Below are positions 24,835 to 31,463 of a DNA stretch of 64,000 bases, piece by piece. The position numbers and the translations under genes are program-made. Source of the stretch: Streptomyces diastatochromogenes (lineage in GTDB: Bacteria; Actinomycetota; Actinomycetes; Streptomycetales; Streptomycetaceae); the NCBI RefSeq assembly GCF_002242805.1, contig NZ_MCGQ01000015.1, positions 62,001 to 126,000 of the forward strand. The letters run 5' to 3'. The notes beneath the pieces were generated by a model, which worked only from the letters and a program-made list of their open reading frames with translations, searched no databases and was not told the origin of the DNA. The first letter of the stretch is position 1. Every line of letters begins with the position of its first letter.

Positions 24835-25334
24835 TCAGACAGCGTGCAGGAAGAGCTGCGGCGACCATGCCGTGCAGGTGCCGGGTCCCGGACTGTCGAT
24901 CGTGTTGGCACAGGCCCGTACCTTGAAGTTCCAGTCGCCGCGGGTAATGGGCGGGCGGACCGACCAGATCCTGCGTCCCATTCCGCGGTCCACCCATCTG
25001 TACCAGCCGAGCTGTGACGGATAGGTGTAAGCGATCTCGTAGTAGGCATAACGCGGGTTGGAAAAGCCGCCGTAGTAGATCTGGAGCGAGTCGGCGCAGC
25101 TGTCGAAGCGGGCGCCGGCGTACGGGCTGTTCGCATACTGGTACCGGTTCGGGATACCGCCGGTGTTGGTGCCGCCGCCGGGCGGGAACGCGTCACGGTA
25201 CGTGCACTGGGCCGCCGGAACGGAAGCCGGGCCCCGTACCTCGGCCGCGGTCGCCGTGCCTCCCGTAGAGGCGACAGAGACCAGCAGGAATGCGGCGGTG
25301 GTCACAGTGATGAGGGGACGCCTCAACGTCATCA
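24835..25334 (-). CDS. small secreted protein of unknown function
   Basis: The 166-residue product starts with a signal peptide (MTLRRPLITVTTAAFLLVSV, cleavage near TATAA-E). The mature part is rich in Tyr, Gly and Arg, with three or four cysteines (AQCTYRD, DSCADSL, ACANTID, GTCTAW) that could form disulfides. No family was recognised. GGAGG lies only two bases before the ATG at 25334, so a TTG at 25328 is an equally plausible start. Confidence 0.6.
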
Positions 25335-25409
25335 CCTCCAACGGAACATGCTTCCAGTACCAGCATGCGCTCCTGCCCCACCCGTCGCATCCGACGCACG
25401 GAAACCGGC

Positions 25410-25520
25410 ACGGACGACCGAAAGGGCGGCACCCCGCATGGGGTGCCGCCCATTCGTTTTGCCTGGTCAAGGCAGTGGAGGCCGTGGCGGGAATCGAACC
25501 CACGTAACTCGCTTTGCAGG
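25410..25520. repeat. left boundary repeat (attL-like) of an integrative element
   Basis: This segment is a near-identical direct copy of 28843-28950. It contains a perfect 12-bp hairpin (25424-25435 with 25440-25451), which is the terminator of the tRNA on the minus strand. The 45-bp 3' part of a tRNA-Cys gene (25476-25520) follows. After 25520 the similarity stops abruptly. The two copies differ by three single-base indels and a few substitutions. Within the 45-bp core they are identical. Confidence 0.85.
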
Positions 25521-25688
25521 TTTGTCGGGGCTGGTCAGAGCGCTATTCGGGGGCGTCCGTCGCCGTTCAACCCCGTACGAACGTCGCGCCCGCCGGGTAG
25601 CGTGAACTGCGCCGCACGGCTGTGTACGGCGATGAACGAGACGGAAACTGAGACGGACGCCCACGTCTTGCACCTCGTGGGTGATCGT

Positions 25689-25868
25689 TCAGCGCTGCCG
25701 GAACCACCACGAAGCCGCGCTGATGATGGCTGCCCCCGCGGCACTCGCCGCTCCCTTGAGGAACTGGGTGGTGACGACTCGGCCGTAGCTGCGGCTCAGC
25801 CGCTTCCACGTTCGCTTGCTACTGCTCGGGGCGTGATTCGAGGGGGTGGGGCTAGAGTCAACCGTCAT
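25689..25868 (-). CDS. 59-residue basic/hydrophobic peptide
   Basis: An excellent ribosome-binding site (AAGGAAGG, four-base spacer) precedes the ATG at 25868. The N-terminal half is Ser/Pro- and Lys/Arg-rich (SSSKRTWKRLSRSYGR). The C-terminal half is a short hydrophobic stretch (FLKGAASAAGAAIISAASWWF) ending in RQR. It could be a membrane-active peptide or a small membrane protein. It is divergent from the HTH-like gene at 26047. No family was recognised. Confidence 0.5.
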   Translation of the reverse strand: MTVDSSPTPSNHAPSSSKRTWKRLSRSYGRVVTTQFLKGAASAAGAAIISAASWWFRQR

Positions 25869-26046
25869 GGGGCCTTCCTTGCTGTGTGGGGATGCGCTCT
25901 CGGGCGGGGGAGGACCTTCGGCTGAGCCGACCAAAGCATGCGGTCGGAGGGACTTCCCTGCTCAATTTCGAGCCTAGAGAGGACAGTTGGGTTCACGGAG
26001 CCAAAGACGGCCCACGTCGGTGGCGAAGGCGATGTAATTTCCAACC

Positions 26047-26922
26047 GTGGATCCCTGGAGCAGAATCACAGAACCCGGAACGATCGATGACCTTGTCGCC
26101 GATGCTGGTGAGGCCGGCCACAAGGTGACGGCCCGCCTTGTGCACGACTGGGTTGCCAAGGGCTTGCTGGACAAGCCGACGCGCAGGCCGAAGGGACGGC
26201 GCGGATCGGACAAGGCTCTCCACGCAACTAATCAGCGCAAGTTGTTCCTGCTGCTTCTCGAAAAGCGTCAGCAGATGCCTAAGATCCCCAGCCTGGCGTT
26301 GGTTCCGCTGAACCTGTGGTTGTACTGCGGCGATGAGTACGTTCCGACACGTCAGGCTGTGAAGGCACTGCGCACGTGGCTTAGGGATGGGCTGCGCAAC
26401 AAGGATGTCGCGAGAGAGGGCGCCCGTGGGTTGCTGCAGCAGCTAGATCACCCACTCGCGACGGACACAGCCCGGAACCGGCTCCTGCGCCTACTCACAG
26501 ACGTCGGTTACACAGGGCGCTTCGATCGGGAGGAACTTGCCGGGGCGGCCCGCGCGGTGTTTGAGCCCTCCAGCGCGTTCGCCGGAACCGGCCTTATCCG
26601 TGCTGTGGGGCACCCGGAAGCAGCACTGACACTGGAGAGCTTCCTGACCCACCTTGAGGCCATGTGTACGGCGATCCGTCGCGTCCGGGACAGAGACCTC
26701 GACACCGCCCTCATTGAGCGTGTCCGGTTGGTGCACCGAGGTACCAAGTCCGAGTACCTGGCCCGTCGTCGCGAGTTCGCAGCAGCAGCCTCGGGGACAC
26801 TGGCCGCAGCCTTCGCCGAGCCGACGCTGAACGACCTGGCCAACGACTGCGGCCGGGAGCTACTGACCATCGTCGGTTACGAGGTCCTGCGTGCCGAGGG
26901 TCGCTTGGGGCACGCGGCTTGA
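26047..26922 (+). CDS. putative DNA-binding protein with MerR-like N-terminus
   Basis: The 291-residue product starts with a segment resembling a MerR winged helix (VTARLVHDWVAKGLLDKPTR, residues 25-44, followed by a basic GRRG turn). A helical domain of about 220 residues of unknown type follows. The GTG at 26047 is the only early start in this frame, and its ribosome-binding site is weak. It lies within the integrative element next to a divergent small peptide gene, so it may be a regulator of that gene or of the element. Confidence 0.5.
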   Translation: MDPWSRITEPGTIDDLVADAGEAGHKVTARLVHDWVAKGLLDKPTRRPKGRRGSDKALHATNQRKLFLLLLEKRQQMPKIPSLALVPLNLWLYCGDEYVPTRQAVKALRTWLRDGLRNKDVAREGARGLLQQLDHPLATDTARNRLLRLLTDVGYTGRFDREELAGAARAVFEPSSAFAGTGLIRAVGHPEAALTLESFLTHLEAMCTAIRRVRDRDLDTALIERVRLVHRGTKSEYLARRREFAAAASGTLAAAFAEPTLNDLANDCGRELLTIVGYEVLRAEGRLGHAA

Positions 26923-27045
26923 AGGCTCGCGTGCGTGCTCAGGAGCGCGCCTGTAGAGCGGAGGACCATCAAGTCTCTGGTGTCTCATACGGTCGTGGGG
27001 AAGGATGCACCTGGGGCATGTTCAGCACGGCATCGTGGGGTGGGG

Positions 27046-27240
27046 ATGCAACAGAGCGAGCGGAAGCTTGTGGCCGACGGCGTGCCGGCGAGCCAGGACC
27101 CTCGTGAAGCCTGGGCGGCAGCCGCGTATGACGTACTCGCGGACGTGGCGCGCCAGTATCACGCCGTCATCACCTATAAGGAACTGGCCCAGACGATCCA
27201 AGCCAGGACGGGCATCCATACAAAGGCTCTGTTGCATAAC
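27046..27240 (+). pseudogene. 5' fragment of a mobile-element gene
   Basis: The frame from ATG 27046 encodes AYDVLADVARQYHAVITYKELAQTIQARTG, a sequence type I associate with a small conserved gene of Streptomyces integrative elements. After about 27240 the family sequence is lost and the frame runs into a stop at 27288. The break coincides with the point where integrase sequence begins in another frame, which indicates a deletion that joined two genes. Confidence 0.5.
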
Positions 27241-28036
27241 CCTCGGCAAGAACCCCGTGCTGTTGGCCAAGGCCCCCAAGACGGGTGACTACGAGGTAGA
27301 GCCCTACAGCGTCCAAGAGGTACAGCGGTTGCTGAAGGCCGCGGACCAGCAGCGTAACTCCGCACGGTGGGCCGTCGCCCTCGCCCTCGGACTGCGTCAA
27401 GGGGAAGTGCTGGGGCTGAAGTGGGAAGACGTGGACCTTGAGGGTGGCTTCCTCGTTGTCCGTCGGAGTCGCCACCGGCCGCAGTACGCCCACGGGTGTG
27501 CGGAGCCCTGTGGGCGCAAGGCCGCCGGGTACTGCCCGCAGAGGCGACGGACCAACCCGGAGTTGTCCACCACCAAGTCGCGCGCCGGCCGCCGCGCGGT
27601 CGGTCTCCCCGAACAGCTTGTTGACCTACTCCGTGCGCACCTCAAGGCGCAGGAAGCGGAGCGGCAGGGTGCGGGGAAGCGCTGGGAGGAGAACAGCCTG
27701 GTGTTCCCGGACGAGTACGGCCGTAGTCCGTCCCACCGCCGGGACTGGACCGAGTGGAAGGCCCTGCTGGCAGAGGCCAACGTTCGGGACGGGCGTCTGC
27801 ACGACGCGCGGCACACGGCCACGACGGTGCTGCTCATCCTTGGTGTCCCCGAACGGGCCGGCATGGGCCTCATGGGGTGGTCGACCACGGCCATGGCCGC
27901 CCGGTATCAGCACATGGTGGACGCCGTGCGAGCCGACGTTGCGAAGCAGGTCGACAGTCTGATCTGGAAAACCAAGATTGACAGGCCAGATTATGGCGAC
28001 GACGGTGCTGCCGGAGTGACAGCGCGAGAGAACTGA
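27241..28036 (+). pseudogene. int: tyrosine site-specific integrase lacking its 5' part
   Basis: The catalytic domain is intact. It has the first arginine in LALGLRQGEVLGLKWEDVD, HxxR in LHDARHTATTVLL, the GWS position and the nucleophile tyrosine in AARYQHM. The N-terminal core-binding and arm-binding domains, usually about 150 residues, are missing. Integrase-like sequence begins abruptly at GKNPVLLAKAPK, in a different frame from the preceding gene fragment. No start codon with a ribosome-binding site serves this frame. A CxxCG-like insertion (CAEPCGRKAAGYC) in the domain is common in actinobacterial integrases. It can no longer be expected to function. Confidence 0.8.
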
Positions 28037-28346
28037 TACCCGATGCGTGGGCGGTCCGAGAATGGATCGCCCATGCTCTCCGCATTTCGCTCGCCTGGAA
28101 CGCCCTCAGCGTGCGTCGCCTGCGAACGGCTATTACACTGGTGGGGCGGGTAGGTAGCCACAACTAGTCCTTGTGAAGGGCGATTCAGTCGCCCACGCTC
28201 CACCGCCTGGAATGCGTCTGCCGGTTCCGCAGGCATGAGGTGGCTAAGAGTCGAGGGCGGGCAGTGGCGCCATGTCAGGTGCATCGAGTTTCCCGCAGGA
28301 TGTCATCAGCCCCAGGGGATTGCAGTGCGATCGGAGGCGCGAGGAC
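28037..28346 (+). other. intergenic stretch inside the element
   Basis: This 310-bp stretch between the integrase remnant and the beta-trefoil gene shows no gene, RNA or strong dyad. GGAGG nine bases before 28347 is the ribosome-binding site of the next gene. Confidence 0.5.
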
Positions 28347-28787
28347 ATGACTCGCATCCAAACCTTCAACATGGACCAGAAGTTCTTCGTTCGGCATCAC
28401 AATTTCGAGGGCGAGATAAACGAACTGGACTTCCCGGGGCCGATTGGTGATTTCGATTGGCTGGTTCATTTTCTGCGAGTGGACCAGGGGAGTAGGCTGC
28501 TTGCGTTTGAAGCAAAGCACCCAAGTGGGTTCTTTCTTCGGCACAAGAACTTCCGGATAGTGCTGGAGCCTCCCGACGGCACTGAGCTGTTCAAGCAAGA
28601 TCATGCGTTCCGCGAGGTTGCTCCACTGGCTGGCGATCCAAGGGACGGATGGCACTCCTACCAAGCGTTCCAGGACAAATTTAAAACCCGGTTCCTCGCG
28701 CACGAGAATCTCCACCTCTTTTTGCGCGATAAGTCCGAGTCGGGGATTGCCGCGGGGGACGCAAGCTTCAGGTTGATCGAAACGTGA
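28347..28787 (+). CDS. orphan AbfB-type beta-trefoil protein
   Basis: The 146-residue product consists of one beta-trefoil with three repeats of the AbfB hallmark: FFVRHHNF, FFLRHKNF and FLAHENLHLFL, with the DASFRLIE-type ending. AbfB domains bind arabinose or other sugars and usually sit at the end of secreted glycosidases. Here there is no catalytic domain and no signal peptide. The gene lies between the integrase remnant and attR and is visibly AT-richer than its surroundings, which suggests recent transfer as cargo. Confidence 0.75.
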   Translation: MTRIQTFNMDQKFFVRHHNFEGEINELDFPGPIGDFDWLVHFLRVDQGSRLLAFEAKHPSGFFLRHKNFRIVLEPPDGTELFKQDHAFREVAPLAGDPRDGWHSYQAFQDKFKTRFLAHENLHLFLRDKSESGIAAGDASFRLIET

Positions 28788-28842
28788 CGGTCACCGGAGC
28801 GTCTCCATGAACGCTGGGGATCCAACTGAGACGGGAACTGAG

Positions 28843-28950
28843 ACGGACGACCAAAGGGCGGCACCCCGCATGGGGTGCCGCCCTTCGTTTCGCCTGGTCA
28901 GGCACTGGAGGCCGTGGCGGGAATCGAACCCACGTAACTCGCTTTGCAGG
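28843..28950. repeat. right boundary repeat (attR-like) of the integrative element
   Basis: This copy matches 25410-25520, including the tRNA terminator hairpin (28856-28867 with 28872-28883) and the 45-bp tRNA-Cys 3' core at 28906-28950. At this end the core continues into the 5' part of the tRNA, so the intact tRNA gene is reconstituted here. Confidence 0.85.
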
Positions 28951-28980
28951 CGAGCCCCTAAACCACTCGGGCACACGGCC
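28906..28980 (-). tRNA. tRNA-Cys (GCA)
   Basis: On the minus strand the sequence folds as a cloverleaf. The acceptor stem is GGCCGTG with CACGGCC, the anticodon stem CTCGC/GCGAG encloses loop CTGCAAA with anticodon GCA, and the T-arm is GTGGG-TTCGATT-CCCGC. The discriminator base is U, the identity element of tRNA-Cys, and CCA is encoded. The 3' half (28906-28950) is shared with the left boundary of the integrative element, so this tRNA is the integration target. Confidence 0.92.
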
Positions 28981-28999
28981 GTGATCATCTTCTGTTGTT

Positions 29000-29097
29000 C
29001 GGCCGTGGCGGGAATCGAACCCACGTCACTCCCCGCGAGCGGAGCTCGCTGATGGGTGCAGCGCAGGCGAGCCCCTGAACCACTCGGGCACACGGCC
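29000..29097 (-). pseudogene. tRNA-like gene with enlarged anticodon arm and long variable arm
   Basis: The acceptor stem, D-arm and T-arm are almost identical to the adjacent tRNA-Cys. The middle differs. The segment between CTCGC and GCGAG is 17 nt instead of 7, and an 18-nt variable region able to form a CTCC/GGAG hairpin replaces two bases. The discriminator base is G and no CCA is encoded. No normal anticodon can be assigned. It is either a decayed duplicate or an unusual tRNA. Confidence 0.6.
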
Positions 29098-29271
29098 GTG
29101 TTCGTGGAATGAACGTACGGGCCGGTGGGAGAGGGGTTCAAGGGGACGGCGCGGGCTGCAATGGGACTGCCACACCGCGTTCATGAAACGGCCGGTGTAC
29201 GACCAAGGTCGCAGGTCGGGTGGGACTACCGACAGGGGTCAAACCTTGTTGTGGGCCTTACGCTGACGAGC

Positions 29272-30699
29272 ATGAGTGCCCTGAAGTCTCCTGACGCCGC
29301 TGTTGTGGATGATGCCGCCGACAGAGACGGCGGTGTGCTGAGCCGGGCCTATCGGGCGCTCAGTGTCGGGATCGTCTCCGTCGTGCTGCTCATCGCCTTC
29401 GAGGCGACCGCCGTCGGAACGGCGATGCCCGTCGCGGCGCGGGAGCTGGACGGCGTGGCGCTGTACGCGTTCGCCTTCTCGGGGTACTTCACGACCAGCC
29501 TGTTCGGCATGGTGCTCGCCGGGCAGTGGTCGGACCGCAAGGGACCGCTCGGGGCGCTGACCACGGGGATCGCGGCCTTCGCCGCGGGGCTCGTCGTCGC
29601 CGGGACCGCCCAGGGCATGTGGGTGTTCATTCTGGGCCGCGCCATACAGGGCTTCGGCGGCGGGCTGGTCATCGTCGCGCTGTACGTCGTCGTCGGCCGC
29701 GCCTACCCCGAGCGGCTGCGCCCCGCGATCATGGCGGCCTTCGCCGCCGGGTGGGTCGTACCGTCCATCGTCGGGCCCCTCGCCTCGGGCGCCGTGACCG
29801 AGCACCTCGGCTGGCGGTGGGTCTTCCTCGGCATACCCGTGCTCGTGGTGTTCCCGCTCGCTCTCGCGCTGCCGCAGATACGGCGGAGGGCGGCAGGTCC
29901 CGTGGCCGGCACCGAGGGCTCCGGTTCCTTCGACCGGCGGCGTATCCGGCTCGCCCTCGCCATCTCCCTCGGCGCGGGTCTCCTCCAGTACGCCGCCCAG
30001 GACCTGCGCTGGTTCTCGCTGCTCCCCGGCCTCGCCGGAGCCGCCCTGCTGGTGCCCGCCGTCCTCGGTCTGCTGCCGCGCGGCACCTACCGCGCCGCCC
30101 GCGGGCTGCCCTCCGTCGTGCTGCTGCGCGGGGTCGCCGCCGGGTCCTTCATCGCGGCTGATTCCTTCGTCCCGCTGATGCTGGTCACCCAGCGGGGGCT
30201 GTCGCCGACGCTGGCCGGGTTCTCGCTGGCCGCGGGCGGGGGCACGTGGGCGCTGGGCTCATGGGTGCAGTCCCGGCCGCGCGTGGAGCCGTACCGGGAG
30301 CGGCTGATGACCGTGGGGATGGTGCTGGTGGCCGCCGCGATCGTCACCGCGCCGAGTGTGCTCGTACAGGCAGTGCCGGTCTGGATCGTCGCCGTCGCCT
30401 GGGGCTTCGGCTGCTTCGGCATGGGGCTGGTGATCGCCTCCGCCAGCGTGCTCCTGCTCCAGCTGTCCGCCCCGGAGGAGGCCGGCGCCAACTCCGCCGC
30501 CCTGCAGATCTCCGACGCCCTCTCCAACGTGGTCCTCCTGGCCGCGACCGGCGCGGCCTTCGCCGCCCTGGGCGGCGGCAGCACCACGGCCACGACAGCC
30601 GACGCCACCCATCCCGCCGCCTTCGCCGCCGTGTTCCTGCCGATGGCGGGGGTGGCGCTGGTGGGGGCATGGGTCACGACGCGGCTGCGGGAGCGGTGA
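29272..30699 (+). CDS. MFS drug exporter-like transporter
   Basis: The 475-residue product has about 14 hydrophobic segments and the MFS motif A variant GQWSDRKGPLGAL after the second helix. Motif C-like Gly-rich sequence (GWVVPSIVGPLASGAV) is also present, which places it with DHA-type drug:proton antiporters. A TACGCT -10 box at 29259-29264 puts the transcription start at the ATG, so the message is probably leaderless. The substrate is unknown. It is the first gene right of the integrative element. Confidence 0.85.
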   Translation: MSALKSPDAAVVDDAADRDGGVLSRAYRALSVGIVSVVLLIAFEATAVGTAMPVAARELDGVALYAFAFSGYFTTSLFGMVLAGQWSDRKGPLGALTTGIAAFAAGLVVAGTAQGMWVFILGRAIQGFGGGLVIVALYVVVGRAYPERLRPAIMAAFAAGWVVPSIVGPLASGAVTEHLGWRWVFLGIPVLVVFPLALALPQIRRRAAGPVAGTEGSGSFDRRRIRLALAISLGAGLLQYAAQDLRWFSLLPGLAGAALLVPAVLGLLPRGTYRAARGLPSVVLLRGVAAGSFIAADSFVPLMLVTQRGLSPTLAGFSLAAGGGTWALGSWVQSRPRVEPYRERLMTVGMVLVAAAIVTAPSVLVQAVPVWIVAVAWGFGCFGMGLVIASASVLLLQLSAPEEAGANSAALQISDALSNVVLLAATGAAFAALGGGSTTATTADATHPAAFAAVFLPMAGVALVGAWVTTRLRER

Positions 30700-30771
30700 G
30701 GCCGCGGTGTAGCGGCCGTCGCCGCGGTATATCGGTCGCCGGGTCGTGCCGCCGCGTCCTAGCCTCCCCGC

Positions 30772-30972
30772 ATGCAAGAGCTGACTCTCTCCCTCGACCC
30801 CGCCACCCGGCAGGCGCTGGACGATCTCGCTGACGCGTCCGGCCGCGGTACCGAGGAGGTGGTGCTGGACGCCGTACGCCGGTATCTGGACGAGGAAGGG
30901 GCGGCCGTCCGTGCCCACGCCGAGCGCCTCGCGCTGAGCCACGCCGACCTGTTGAGGAGGCTGGGCGAATGA
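30772..30972 (+). CDS. ribbon-helix-helix antitoxin
   Basis: The 66-residue product (LTLSLDPATRQALDDLADAS...EEVVLDAVRRYLDEE) has the beta-strand plus two-helix pattern of CopG/RHH DNA-binding proteins. A C-terminal helix probably wraps the toxin. Its stop codon overlaps the toxin start by four bases. It should neutralise the Doc toxin and repress the operon. Confidence 0.8.
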   Translation: MQELTLSLDPATRQALDDLADASGRGTEEVVLDAVRRYLDEEGAAVRAHAERLALSHADLLRRLGE

Positions 30973-31343
30973 ACCGGCATCTCACCGTCGCCGAGGTCAC
31001 CGCCATCGCCGAGATCGCCTTCGGCGGCCGTCCGCCCGAGGCGCGGGAGCCCGGGCTGCTGGCCTCGGCCGTGCACCGGCCCCGTGCACGGATGTTCGGT
31101 ACGGCCGCCTACGAGGACCTGCACGAGCAGGCCGCCGCACTGCTGCACGCCCTCGCCGCCAACCACCCCCTGGTCGACGGCAACAAGCGCACCGCCTGGC
31201 TCGCCACGGCCACCTTCCTCGCCCTCAACGGGGTCGATCTCGCCGACGTCGACCAGGACACCGCATACGGCCTGGTCATCGACGTGGCCTCCGGGAGCAT
31301 CAGCGACATCTCGCGGATCGCGGAGCGGCTGCGGCGGTTGTGA
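30969..31343 (+). CDS. Fic/Doc-family toxin
   Basis: The 124-residue product carries the Fic motif HPLVDGNKRTAW, matching the Doc consensus HxFx(D/E)GNKR. Doc toxins phosphorylate elongation factor Tu and stop translation. The gene is translationally coupled to the RHH antitoxin, a standard type II arrangement. The usual partner of Doc is Phd, so the RHH partner is a variant pairing. Confidence 0.88.
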   Translation: MNRHLTVAEVTAIAEIAFGGRPPEAREPGLLASAVHRPRARMFGTAAYEDLHEQAAALLHALAANHPLVDGNKRTAWLATATFLALNGVDLADVDQDTAYGLVIDVASGSISDISRIAERLRRL

Positions 31344-31383
31344 CGTGGATCCCACCCACGGGGGACCCGGCCTTGTCCGGGCG

Positions 31384-31410
31384 TTGACGGGGGTGGGGCG
31401 CCGGTAGGGT
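31384..31410 (+). promoter_or_regulatory. candidate vegetative promoter of the helicase gene
   Basis: TTGACG at 31384-31389 and TAGGGT at 31405-31410 match the Streptomyces -35 and -10 consensus. The spacer is 15 bases, which is shorter than the usual 17-18, so the assignment is tentative. Confidence 0.4.
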
Positions 31411-31463
31411 GGCCCGGTTGTCATACGTAGCCGAGCCGCCCTACCCCCTTAACTACGGAGACC

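Larger units (their letters stand above)
25476..28950 (+). mobile_element. integrative element remnant at tRNA-Cys
   Basis: About 3.4 kb lies between two 45-bp identical copies of the 3' half of tRNA-Cys, the classic footprint of site-specific integration by a tyrosine recombinase. An integrase gene reading toward the intact tRNA is present but has lost its 5' part. Replication and transfer genes of a pSAM2-like element are absent. The element therefore cannot be autonomous. Remaining cargo is a small divergent pair of genes and a beta-trefoil protein. Confidence 0.8.
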
